NCBI GenBank assembly: GCA_002342415.1
Contig: DDPY01000024.1
Coordinates: 14,277 to 78,276 of the forward strand
Direction: 5' to 3'
Length of the DNA: 64,000 nt
From: Prevotella sp. UBA2456
GTDB taxonomy: Bacteria > Bacteroidota > Bacteroidia > Bacteroidales > Bacteroidaceae
This document shows positions 37,901 through 45,639 of the stretch, one piece after another. The stretch's first letter is position 1, and each line of letters starts with the position of its first letter. The notes under the pieces are model-generated. The model was not told the origin of the DNA. It saw nothing but the letters and a program-made list of their open reading frames with translations, and did no database searches. The position numbers and the translations under genes were made by a program.

Positions 37901-38061
37901 CGGTCTACCACGGTCTCTCCGGCCGTATCTATGCTTCGTGCAGCAACGTGTTCACTGTCACCAAGTATTCCGGCCTCGACCCCGAACAGGTGTCTGGCTT
38001 CGAGGGTAGTGTCTATCCGCGCAGCCGCACGTTCCTGCTGGGTCTGAACCTCAATTTCTAA
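34984..38061 (+). CDS. SusC-like TonB-dependent transporter (starch locus)
   Basis: A 1025-residue outer-membrane importer with signal peptide (ending GAFAQ), carboxypeptidase-regulatory-like domain (IDVKGHVKDAQGEPIIGATVRV), SusC box ENVVVIGYGVARKTDLTGSV, plug (IQGKIAGVNV, IRIRGGASLNASNNPLIVIDG, DASATAIYGSRGSNGVI) and a barrel ending FLLGLNLNF. It should take up maltodextrins with the SusD downstream, judged by the SusE/SusF-like genes, GH97 and MalQ around it. It is 32 bases upstream of susD. ATG 34987 is an equally good start. Two internal basic residues stretches (RSAKRWNRLPFR) precede the hydrophobic signal core, as is common in SusC proteins. Confidence 0.96.
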   Translation: MMKQVNIKILRSAKRWNRLPFRMLFLLLGLFLSVGAFAQIDVKGHVKDAQGEPIIGATVRVANTQTATVTDFDGNFVLKANQGADISISYIGYQTVTVKAAPTVEVTLQEDQTMLENVVVIGYGVARKTDLTGSVTAIKPDEKNHGMITTAQDMIQGKIAGVNVNSASGEPGGGAQIRIRGGASLNASNNPLIVIDGMQMDDNGTKGVNNPLSLVNPNDIESFTVLKDASATAIYGSRGSNGVIIITTKKGRRNQSPKVSYNGTLSVSSISKKLDVMNANEYRQFIKDYYGGETSAAYLGLGDADTNWQDEIYRSGVSHDHNVSVGGGLGNQQWAMPYRVSVGYTNQQGILKGSSYSRFTAGFTANPSLLNDHLNLNINGKYAYSKTKEGGRDAIGMATRMDPTRPVRSDDPAFENWGGYWQWANPTTSYDPTFLYALNSDAPANPVEKIENYNNYKSAHTLLGNLEADYKIHGFEDLRLHMNMAGSYTYGGEYTNNNPRSTYGYYYGGNGENTEKKYNVLLSLYAQYFKDFNKAHHFDVMAGYEYSRTKYWGDSWYKDYYPATNEGTDDDGNPLAGTIHNSSDSYWRGQMVLMSWYGRANYSLLDRYLLTVNFRADGSSRFADGHRWGVFPSVAAGWRIKDEKFLKDVDAISELKLRLSWGQTGQQNTYKEYYTPTYKMTIGNDRLYPIGAGNTGVLFQPLVYNNDLTWETTTTWNIGLDYGMFNQRLTLNVDAYIRKTTDLLCTPTIAAGQNYDNKMLLNAGSLKNKGIELAISGKPIQTKDWFMELGLNMAYNKNEVTELYGGRDMIEAGLTVGMQKNLTYHKVGEAANSFWVFQQVYDETGRPIQGAYVDRNADGQIDDKDRYIYKNIAAPWTGGFYFKVAYKNWDLGTNFRLSLGNYVYNDLIESRMNTDIRYNPSKNFYENTTRQVAALRWKSYDYPLSDYFVQNASFLKCDNITLGYNFEELFKSSVYHGLSGRIYASCSNVFTVTKYSGLDPEQVSGFEGSVYPRSRTFLLGLNLNF

Positions 38062-38092
38062 TCACATTGCTAACTAAATACAACAACGCACT

Positions 38093-39796
38093 ATGAAACT
38101 CAATAAATTCAAAGCAATGGTCATGGCTTCAGCCGTGCTGATGGCTGCCGGCCTGGCCTCCTGCTCGGACGACCTGAACAAGGGCAACATTGACCCGACG
38201 GTTCAGGCTGAGCCCGATGTCACTGCGCTCTACAGCAAGTGCTATGCCAGCCTCATTCTGGAGGGCATGGACGGCAAAGCCGACTTCAGCGTGGACGATG
38301 CCGGTAAATCGACGCTCCTGCGTAACATCTTTAATGCCAATGTGTTGTCTACCGACGAGGGCATCTGCTGGTGGACGGACGGCGGACTGGAAGACTACGG
38401 CAACAACTCGACCAACTCGAGCAGCGATGCCATCCGCTACCTCTACTACCGTCTGATAATGAATGTCAGCTATTGTAACCACTATCTGGAGTTAAGTGCT
38501 GCCCAGGCCGACCCGACAAAGTTGGCCGAGGTGCGCTTCATCCGTGCCTACCTGTACTTCCAGCTGCTTGACCTCTTTGGCGACCCGACGTTCATTCCCG
38601 CCGTGTCTACAGCTATGCCCCGCCAGGCCCACGAATACAATACCGCCTATGACGCCTCCAAAGAGTATAGCCGCAGCGAGCTGCTGGCCATGGGCCGTGA
38701 GTTCCTGTTCAACTGGGTGGTGGAGGAACTGAAGACTGCCGAGGCAGACCTGATGAGTCCGCAGCCCAAGACCGATACTGATGCCGACTATGGTCGTGTG
38801 GACAAGGCTGCCGCCTGGCTCATGCTCAGCCGCCTGTATCTGAACGCTGGTACTTATCTGAACAACAACGGACAGGACAACCCCCACTGGAGCGAAGCCT
38901 TGCAGTATGCCGAGCAGGTCATCAATTCGGGCTACCAGCTGTTTGATGACAGCAAGATGTCGGCACAGGCCAAGGCTAACGGTCTGAAGCCCTACGACCT
39001 GCTGTTCATGGGCGACAACGGCTCGAACGGTGCCTCCTGCGAGGCTATCTTCCCCCTGCTTCAGGACGGTAAGGTCACCAAGGCATGGGGTGGCTCCATG
39101 TTCTTCGTAGCCGCCATGTGGAATGCGAAGATGGCTACCGTCACCGGACAGACTGCCGCCACGACGCAGAACACGTGGGCCGGCATGCGCTGCCGTCCGC
39201 AGCTGCTGGAGAAGTTTACCAGCAACCCTGCTTCGTTTGTTGACAAGACGGCTGCCGAGATACGCACCATCGCAAACGACGACCGTGCTATCTTCTGGGG
39301 TGTGGGCCACACGCTCAGCGTATTCCCCAACTCCGAGTTCTCGCACGGCATCACGACACCGAAATGGAACAACAACTACTCTAACGGCGGTACACCGCAC
39401 GACAACGAGAATGTCGACATTGACTTCTTCCTGCTGCGCGTCGCCGAGGCTTATCTGAACGCTGCCGAGGCTGCCCTGCACACGGGTGATGCCGGCAAGG
39501 CCAAGAGCTATATGGACCGTCTGCGTGCCCGTGCCCATGCCAGCGCCCGCGCTAACTACACTTTGGACGACGTGCTCGACGAGCGTGCCCGCGAGATGTA
39601 CTTCGAGGGTGTCCGCCGTACGGACCTCATCCGCTACAACTACTTCGGCGGCATCGGCGTGCAGTATGGCTGGGAAGGCAAGGGTGGCAATAGCAACTAC
39701 ACAGGTGCTGCCTTCGAGAAGTACAAGAATGTCTATCCCATTCCCTCTGCCGAGGTCATGGCCAACTCTAACATCGTCCAGATAGAGGGCTATTAA
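38093..39796 (+). CDS. SusD-like starch-binding lipoprotein
   Basis: A 567-residue lipoprotein (signal ends AAGLASC, then SDDLNKG). SusD features include LAEVRFIRAYLYFQLLDLFGDPTFI, AAWLMLSRLYLNAGTYLNN, LLRVAEAYLNAAEAALHTG and LDERAREMYFEGVRRTDLIRYNYF at the C-terminal half. It caps the SusC channel and binds the glycan. Between susC and the susE-like gene, in the classic susCDEF order, so starch/maltodextrin is the likely ligand. Confidence 0.95.
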   Translation: MKLNKFKAMVMASAVLMAAGLASCSDDLNKGNIDPTVQAEPDVTALYSKCYASLILEGMDGKADFSVDDAGKSTLLRNIFNANVLSTDEGICWWTDGGLEDYGNNSTNSSSDAIRYLYYRLIMNVSYCNHYLELSAAQADPTKLAEVRFIRAYLYFQLLDLFGDPTFIPAVSTAMPRQAHEYNTAYDASKEYSRSELLAMGREFLFNWVVEELKTAEADLMSPQPKTDTDADYGRVDKAAAWLMLSRLYLNAGTYLNNNGQDNPHWSEALQYAEQVINSGYQLFDDSKMSAQAKANGLKPYDLLFMGDNGSNGASCEAIFPLLQDGKVTKAWGGSMFFVAAMWNAKMATVTGQTAATTQNTWAGMRCRPQLLEKFTSNPASFVDKTAAEIRTIANDDRAIFWGVGHTLSVFPNSEFSHGITTPKWNNNYSNGGTPHDNENVDIDFFLLRVAEAYLNAAEAALHTGDAGKAKSYMDRLRARAHASARANYTLDDVLDERAREMYFEGVRRTDLIRYNYFGGIGVQYGWEGKGGNSNYTGAAFEKYKNVYPIPSAEVMANSNIVQIEGY

Positions 39797-39845
39797 TACT
39801 ACAAGAGAACAACAACATCCCCAAACGAATAATAAGAAACGCAAT

Positions 39846-41063
39846 ATGAAGAACAGACTATTGCTTGGCGCACTGCTCATAGGCACCGCCAGCTTATTCA
39901 CCGCATGTAAGGACGACAACGACTCGAACCCCACGCTGATGCAGCCCAAGGAGTTTATGCTGAACACGCCGGCCTATGTCAATGAGACGGTAGATCTGGC
40001 CCAGACCAGCGAGATACTGTTGTCGTGGTCGCAACCACAGTACACGGCCGGCAACGCTCCGCTGCAGGTGACCTACGAGATACAGGTGTCGCCCGACAAC
40101 GAGTTTAATGTGTCTACCGACGAGGCCGCTGCCGATGAGAGCGGTGCCACGGTGGCCGACTATGCTGCCATGGCCCGCACGACAACCGAATGTACCTACA
40201 AGCTGTTGTCGGCCGACCTGGACAAGGCGCTGGTACAGATCAAGAAGTGGAAGAAGGATGAGGTGCCCCAGGAGCAGATTGCCTACCTGCGCATCCATGC
40301 CTTCATCGACGAGAACGGCACACGGCTGAACAGCGTTGTGTCGAATAGCATCGAGCTGAAGTTCAACCCCTACTACATCGAGCTGAAGGATGCCACACCC
40401 ATCATGTGGTATCTCGTGGGCAACAACATTCTCGACGGTGCATGGAGCAATGCCCCTGGTGTGAGCTCGCTGCCTATGTTCGTCAGTGCCGACTATGCCT
40501 ACGACAAGGCTACGGGTGCCGGCGAGATTACCTACTTGAACTACTTCACCACTGACGGCTGGAAGATTCAGCCCCAGGACTTCAACTGGGACCTCGGCTT
40601 CATGAGTGGTGGCTCGGCCAACACGGCCGTCTTCCGCGACGGTGCCGCTGATGCCGGCAACATCTGGTGCGAGCCCGAGGGATACTACCTCGTGACCGTC
40701 AACACAGGCACCAACGAGTGTGCTATTGTCAAGCAGGACATCGCTCCCACCGACTACGGCCAGATATGCATCACGGGCAGTTTCAACGGCTGGGCTGACC
40801 AGAACATGACTCCGGCCAACAAGGCTGGCGAGAACCACGTATGGGTGTACACGCTGACCGTGGCCGAGGGTACTGTCGAGCAGGTGAAGTTCAAGATTGC
40901 CGGCTCGTGGGACACCAACTGGGGCTTCGGAGCCGATGACGGTGAGGTGAACACCTGCGGTGTGGCCACCGGTGGCGGCAAGAACATCGGTGTGGCCGAA
41001 GGCACGTGGATTATCGTATTCAATGACATCACGGGCGAGTTCAGCATGCTGGCCCAAGAGTAG
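39846..41063 (+). CDS. SusE-like starch-binding outer-membrane lipoprotein
   Basis: A 405-residue lipoprotein (signal ends LFTAC, then KDDNDSN). An Ig-like SusE N-terminal domain (about 35-180, with EILLSWSQPQYTAGNAPLQVTYEIQVS) is followed by two starch-binding modules (about 180-300 starting MWYLVGNNILDGAW, and 300-405 with ICITGSFNGWADQNMTP). The G-x-FNGW pattern is that of SusE/SusF glucan-binding domains. It holds starch at the cell surface and is third in the operon, 49 bases after susD. Confidence 0.9.
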   Translation: MKNRLLLGALLIGTASLFTACKDDNDSNPTLMQPKEFMLNTPAYVNETVDLAQTSEILLSWSQPQYTAGNAPLQVTYEIQVSPDNEFNVSTDEAAADESGATVADYAAMARTTTECTYKLLSADLDKALVQIKKWKKDEVPQEQIAYLRIHAFIDENGTRLNSVVSNSIELKFNPYYIELKDATPIMWYLVGNNILDGAWSNAPGVSSLPMFVSADYAYDKATGAGEITYLNYFTTDGWKIQPQDFNWDLGFMSGGSANTAVFRDGAADAGNIWCEPEGYYLVTVNTGTNECAIVKQDIAPTDYGQICITGSFNGWADQNMTPANKAGENHVWVYTLTVAEGTVEQVKFKIAGSWDTNWGFGADDGEVNTCGVATGGGKNIGVAEGTWIIVFNDITGEFSMLAQE

Positions 41064-41094
41064 TTTAACGTAAACCATTAACAGCGCATAGATT

Positions 41095-42534
41095 ATGAAA
41101 AAGACAATAGTATTAGGCATGGCCCTGGTGGCAGCACTCGCTTCCTGCACTCAGGACTATAAGGACTGGAGCAGCCCACAGAGCAACACGGCCAGCGAGG
41201 CCGCCGAGAAGCTCACGATGACGGTGCAGCCCACTCTGAGCAGCATTCTCTTTGCCGACGACAACGGCGAGTCGGTGCAGCTCTTTACCACCAACCTTGC
41301 AGAGGGGCAGGTCGGCAACTACCAGCTCGACATTGCGGGCACCGAGAGCGAACAGACGGTGGAGCTGACGGCAACACCCGACGGCATGGTCGCTACCAGT
41401 CAGCTGGCGGAGGCCGTGAGCACCATCTATGGCAAGCGCCCCGTGGAGCGTAAGCTGTACATCACCGTGTCGGCCAATGTCAAGGTGACTACCGCCGACG
41501 GCGTGGTCAGCGTGCAGCGCGTGGCCAGTCCCTTCGAACTGAAGGCCACCCCCGATGCACCGTTTATCGACTCAGGCTACTGGCTGACGGGCGACTTCGC
41601 CGGCTGGAACAAGGAGGGAGCACTGCCCTTCACCCATGTTGGCAGCGGCGACATCTACGAGAACCCGGAATTCCAGATAGTGTTCGAGACCACGGCAGCC
41701 GACCAGTACTGGAAGATTATCCCCAACGGCAACTACGAGGGCGACTTCTGGGCTGAGAGTGTGACCGGCGTGGTGGGCACCACCGTCGACGGCGACACCA
41801 GCACCGAGGGTAACCTGACCACCACGAGTCCGCAGGCCGGCAAGATAGCCGAGCCAGGCATCTACCGCATGACCATCAACATGATGAACTACACATATAC
41901 CATCGAGAAGCAGGAGTACAAGCCTTACATCTACTTCATCGGAGCTACCGATGGCTGGAACAACGACGAGCCTAACCGTCAGCGGCTGGCACTCACCGAC
42001 GATAGCGGCATCTATACCGGCTATCTCTATTGTGCCGACCCGAATGGCTGGGGCAACGAGTTCAAGTTCCAGAAGACTCCCGGTGACTGGGGTACTGAGG
42101 TGAACTTCGGCATGATGACCGGCGGTGTCACGGGCGACTTCACCGAGGGTGGTGGCGGCAACTTCAAGGCTACGGCCGGCGAGAGTGTCTACTATGTCAC
42201 GCTCGATATGGCTGCCATGTCTATCAGTGCCGTCAAGGTAGAGAAGATGGGTATCATCGGCGACTTCAACGGCTGGGGCGGCGATGTGGAGATGACATGG
42301 AATGCCACCGACTACTGCTTCGAGGCTACTAATGCCGGTGTCAATGCCAATGGCTGGAAGTTCCGCCTGAATGGTGGCTGGGACATCAACCTCGGTGCCA
42401 ACGACAGCGTAGAGCCTTCGACGAATGTCGGCGACCTCGTGGCCAATGGCAAGAACCTGGGTGTTGTGGGCAACACCATCAAGCTCTATCCCACCCGCAA
42501 GGGCACTGACAACATCTACTGTACGGTAGAGTAG
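41095..42534 (+). CDS. SusF-like starch-binding outer-membrane lipoprotein
   Basis: A 479-residue lipoprotein (signal ends AALASC, then TQDYKDW). It has an N-terminal Ig-like domain (about 40-150) and three successive starch-binding modules, recognised by YWLTGDFAGWNKEGALPFTH (about 162), IYFIGATDGWNNDEPNRQR (about 282) and MGIIGDFNGWGGDVEM (about 384). Trp in the xGW positions would stack on glucose. It ends the susCDEF set; no SusG-like alpha-amylase follows, so the endo-acting amylase must be encoded elsewhere or be absent. Confidence 0.9.
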   Translation: MKKTIVLGMALVAALASCTQDYKDWSSPQSNTASEAAEKLTMTVQPTLSSILFADDNGESVQLFTTNLAEGQVGNYQLDIAGTESEQTVELTATPDGMVATSQLAEAVSTIYGKRPVERKLYITVSANVKVTTADGVVSVQRVASPFELKATPDAPFIDSGYWLTGDFAGWNKEGALPFTHVGSGDIYENPEFQIVFETTAADQYWKIIPNGNYEGDFWAESVTGVVGTTVDGDTSTEGNLTTTSPQAGKIAEPGIYRMTINMMNYTYTIEKQEYKPYIYFIGATDGWNNDEPNRQRLALTDDSGIYTGYLYCADPNGWGNEFKFQKTPGDWGTEVNFGMMTGGVTGDFTEGGGGNFKATAGESVYYVTLDMAAMSISAVKVEKMGIIGDFNGWGGDVEMTWNATDYCFEATNAGVNANGWKFRLNGGWDINLGANDSVEPSTNVGDLVANGKNLGVVGNTIKLYPTRKGTDNIYCTVE

Positions 42535-42536
42535 TC

Positions 42537-42666
42537 TTTAGCCAGCCTTTAGCCAGCCTTTAGCCTGCTTTCACCCTGCTTTCACCCTGCTTACTGCCTG
42601 CTTCTAGGCATACTCTTGAGTAAGGCAGTAAGCAGGCTAAAAGCAGGCTAAAAGGAGCCTAAAGGC
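42537..42666. repeat. inverted array of 11-bp repeats after susF
   Basis: The left side holds 11-bp units TTTAGCCAGCC (twice), TTTAGCCTGC, TTTCACCCTGC (twice) and a TTACTGCCTGC. The right side (42624-42666) holds inverted units AGCAGGCTAAA (twice) and AGGAGCCTAAA. CCTGCTTACTGCC at 42586-42598 pairs perfectly with 42624-42636, and pairing goes on imperfectly outward for about 20 more bases. The RNA could fold into a long hairpin just past the susF stop. Confidence 0.8.
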
Positions 42667-42698
42667 TTTCTGAAGGCCGATTGTAGGATTACATTATC

Positions 42699-42734
42699 CG
42701 GCAGGCATCCAACACGATGCCTGCCGTTTTTTTT
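42699..42734 (+). terminator. terminator of the starch susCDEF operon
   Basis: CGGCAGGCATC and GATGCCTGCCG form a perfect 11-bp stem around CAACAC and are followed by eight T. This is a textbook intrinsic terminator. Confidence 0.93.
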
Positions 42735-42775
42735 AAAAAATGTGGAAAAAAGTATGAATATTAAAAAATAATTCT

Positions 42776-42783
42776 TATCTTTG
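42776..42783 (+). promoter_or_regulatory. -7 box of the first LruC/DUF4842-type gene
   Basis: TATCTTTG, 40 bases before ATG 42824. Confidence 0.6.
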
Positions 42784-42823
42784 CAGCAGAATTTCGAAAT
42801 TTATAACCTAATTGAGCTCAAAA

Positions 42824-45544
42824 ATGAAGAAGAAGTATTTGATGAACGGCTTGGCTGTGATGGCTGTTGGCCTGTTTGCCGCAAGCTGTTCTAAGGATGT
42901 TGAATTGAGCAGGACCGACATTGTGTCTAATGCCGAGTCTGCTTTGGGTGTGAAGATTGCCGCTAATCAAGACTGGAACATGATTAACAATGTGACAGCT
43001 CGCATTACGGTGAATCTTGGTACGGGTGAGGACTATACCCTCTATGTTTACGACAAGAGTCCTTTCGACAACAACGATGCTGTCTATTTCACTAAGCAGA
43101 CGGTGAAGGATGCCTCCATCACAGAGGTCTCGCTCTCGCTGCCTTCCTATCTCAAAGAGGTGTATGTCTCCGTGTTCGACAGCAAGGGAGCCAGTGTCTC
43201 CAGGAAAGTAGCGGTTAACGATGGAGTTGTTCTAACTGTCTTTGGATCAGCATTGCCTGATTCTTATAACATCACTCGCAGTACCACACGTGGTAATGCT
43301 GGTATCAACTATACTCCCACTGACGGAACCCATAATGCCAATGCCAATGAGTGGGCAGACCCTCAGAAGTCGTATGGCGGCTGGATAGTTCCCGACACCT
43401 TGACTGCTGGTCAGAAGGAGCGTGTCCGGAAATACTTCCAAGCCAATCCCAATTTGGGTCATGAGGATCCGCAGTGGCGTCATTTCTTTGTCCAGCAGGT
43501 GTATAAGGGCGGTACGGCGCAAGAGGGAGTTTCTCCAGAGAATATCGCTGCTGCTGACGGTCAGAACGTCTATAACAGCGACAAAATGAATGAGTTGTCC
43601 GTTGGCGAGGCAAATATACATATCAATAACTTCAATGGCGGCAGCTATGGAAATAATGGACTGGCATATACCAATGTGCTGGATTCTGGCTATACGGCCA
43701 ACGATGCTGCTCAGCATAGTCACAAGGACCAGATTATGCTGATGGTGAACATCGACGATACTTCGTGCTTTGGCTATAAAGAGTCGGGTTCAGGTGCACA
43801 AATCAATGACAAGTGGGCTTTGGTGTCAGCATCCGATATTGATACATGGGCTGCCTCTAATGGCAATCCTGGAGCGGCTGTTGTCGACAGGTGGAACCGT
43901 TCGTTCCTCGGCTTCGACCATGCGTTGAAATATGAAAAGATAGAGGATGCGTATGTCAAAGACAATGGACAAGTCCAGTATGTAAAGATAAACCAAGTTG
44001 CAGGCAATGCGCCTCAGTATGTCTGGGATGGTGAGAAGGTGCTGAAAATAAGTACCTCGAATAATGCTTCCCGCCGTGCAAAAGCTAACCGAAGAGCAGA
44101 AGGTACATCAGTGAATTTTTGGAGTGGAAATCAGGAAATTTTAAACAATGGTGTTGTAACTGCTACTTTTTCTGATGCTGCAAAGGCCTTGCTTGTACCA
44201 GGGTACTATCTTGGTGTAGATTTTTCTGTAGCAACAAAATGGCCTAACGGGGAAGATTGTAATAGCTGGGGAATAGAGTTTTTAAATTCATGGTATCAGA
44301 ATATTGGTTCTGGTGTAGTTAGTCTTAATGCCAATTCAACGAATATGCAGATACAACTTACACAAGACTTTATTGATCATATACACGATTTCCACGATTT
44401 CCAAGTTCTTGTTAGAGCGACTTCGGGTCCTGTTACTGTCAAGCGTATATATGTAAGTACATATTCACAGGCAAATGGTGGTGGCTCGGGCACTGAGCAG
44501 GGAGGCACTGAACAAGGTGGCGGCGAACAGGGCAATACTGAGCAAGGAGGAAACGAGCAGGGCAACACCGAGCAAGGTGGCAACGAACAAGGTGGCTCTG
44601 AGCAAGGCGGCAATGAACAGGGTAATACTCAGAGTGAAGAAGAATATGAGATTTACGACAGTGAGTATATTATCGTGGATGGTGAGATGATTCCTTACTT
44701 GGTTTCAAATACAAGCCAGTTTGCCGGAGTTCCTCTTACCCATGCAGATTCGGTAATTACTGATTCAAACATGAAAATTTCGAAAGAGGGTAAAGATTGT
44801 CTTAATCTTCCAAAGTTTGCAGCTGCTGTCAGGGGAGGCTATTTGCCTGTCAACGGAAGTGCACTCAAAACTTGGGTGAAGTTCAAGGAGAGCGACGGCT
44901 ATTACAGCGACTGGATTGTTACCATCACCAAGGCCAAGAGACTTGAAGGTGAGACGGAAACACATAGCGATCCCCCTGTGGTTGAGCCTACTCCGCAGAT
45001 TTATACCTATGCCTTCGAGGATACGTATATGGGCGACTACGACCTGAACGATGTCGTGCTGCAGGTGTGGAAAGAGAGCGATACTAAGTTGATGATTCGC
45101 CTCTGTGCTACGGGTGCCAGCAAGTCGCTCTATGTCTACTACGGGGACGAAGAATTGTTCTCGGGTACTGAGGTTCACGACCTCTTAGGAGGTTCGCGGG
45201 GTAAGTTTATCAATACCGGTGCTTCTGGTGCGGGTGATAAGTTCCAGACCCGTGATTATTTCGAGACCTTTATGACAGGCAACTTTACTAACTTTGACTT
45301 CTCTACGGCTGGATTCAATATCCGCTGGGGAAATAAGACAGAGGCAGAGAGCATCTGGCTGACCACACGCAGCGAAAGTCCTATTGGTGAGGCTCCCTAT
45401 GCGGTATGTATTCCCAAGGCATGGTCGTGGCCGTTGGAGTGGGTTAAGGTAAGTGATGCCTATTCTGGATTCAGCAGCTATGCTGCCCACCCATCGCCGG
45501 AAGACGACTGGTATCAGCGTTCTACTGCCGGAAAGACCTATTAG
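42824..45544 (+). CDS. large LruC/DUF4842-type lipoprotein with EQGG repeat linker
   Basis: A 906-residue lipoprotein (signal ends LFAASC, then SKDVELSR). The N-terminal half (about 30-540) has the ANQDWNM motif, a Thr/Arg patch (TRSTTRGNAG) and a HFFVQQVYKGG block like that in the paralog at 48742. A Gly/Glu/Gln linker of EQGGN/EQGNT repeats (about 555-605) leads to the C-terminal domain (about 720-906) with YMGDYDLNDVVLQV, the DxDxND motif of the LruC/DUF4842 family, and the ending EDDWYQRSTAGKTY. The motif resembles calcium-binding loops, so a Ca-stabilised surface protein is plausible; the function is unknown. The gene uses ATG 42824; an in-frame TTG at 42812 is less likely. Confidence 0.8.
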   Translation: MKKKYLMNGLAVMAVGLFAASCSKDVELSRTDIVSNAESALGVKIAANQDWNMINNVTARITVNLGTGEDYTLYVYDKSPFDNNDAVYFTKQTVKDASITEVSLSLPSYLKEVYVSVFDSKGASVSRKVAVNDGVVLTVFGSALPDSYNITRSTTRGNAGINYTPTDGTHNANANEWADPQKSYGGWIVPDTLTAGQKERVRKYFQANPNLGHEDPQWRHFFVQQVYKGGTAQEGVSPENIAAADGQNVYNSDKMNELSVGEANIHINNFNGGSYGNNGLAYTNVLDSGYTANDAAQHSHKDQIMLMVNIDDTSCFGYKESGSGAQINDKWALVSASDIDTWAASNGNPGAAVVDRWNRSFLGFDHALKYEKIEDAYVKDNGQVQYVKINQVAGNAPQYVWDGEKVLKISTSNNASRRAKANRRAEGTSVNFWSGNQEILNNGVVTATFSDAAKALLVPGYYLGVDFSVATKWPNGEDCNSWGIEFLNSWYQNIGSGVVSLNANSTNMQIQLTQDFIDHIHDFHDFQVLVRATSGPVTVKRIYVSTYSQANGGGSGTEQGGTEQGGGEQGNTEQGGNEQGNTEQGGNEQGGSEQGGNEQGNTQSEEEYEIYDSEYIIVDGEMIPYLVSNTSQFAGVPLTHADSVITDSNMKISKEGKDCLNLPKFAAAVRGGYLPVNGSALKTWVKFKESDGYYSDWIVTITKAKRLEGETETHSDPPVVEPTPQIYTYAFEDTYMGDYDLNDVVLQVWKESDTKLMIRLCATGASKSLYVYYGDEELFSGTEVHDLLGGSRGKFINTGASGAGDKFQTRDYFETFMTGNFTNFDFSTAGFNIRWGNKTEAESIWLTTRSESPIGEAPYAVCIPKAWSWPLEWVKVSDAYSGFSSYAAHPSPEDDWYQRSTAGKTY
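44494..44626 (+). repeat. EQGG(N/T/S)-encoding tandem repeat
   Basis: About nine copies of a 15- to 18-base unit encoding EQGGN, EQGNT or EQGGS. The same kind of linker appears in the pectate lyase gene at 60086. Confidence 0.8.
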
Positions 45545-45581
45545 GAAATAATTTCAAATACTTCTGTAAACTAACAAGCGA

Positions 45582-45617
45582 GAGGGATGTCTGCGTGATG
45601 CAAACATCCCTCTTTTA
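45582..45617 (+). terminator. terminator of the first LruC/DUF4842-type gene
   Basis: GAGGGATGT and ACATCCCTC form a 9-bp stem around CTGCGTGATGCAA and are followed by TTTTATTT. The loop sequence TGCGTGATGCA recurs in the hairpin at 50154. Confidence 0.8.
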
Positions 45618-45639
45618 TTTCTCTCCTTTCTCCTTTCTT

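Noticed and set aside
38492..39967. 491-codon open frame opposite the starch susD gene
   Set aside because: It lies wholly antisense to a clear SusD gene, has a Val/Leu/Arg-rich composition typical of reverse frames in GC-rich genes, and has no family motif.
39894..41150. 418-codon open frame opposite the susE-like gene
   Set aside because: Antisense to a well-supported lipoprotein gene; no promoter or motif of its own.
42812..42823. TTG start adding four residues to the first LruC-type protein
   Set aside because: ATG 42824 gives a standard signal peptide, MKKKYLMNG; the TTG adds nothing and lies nearer the promoter.
44494..44626. Direct repeats considered as a CRISPR array
   Set aside because: Units are short, adjacent, without unique spacers, and keep an open reading frame.
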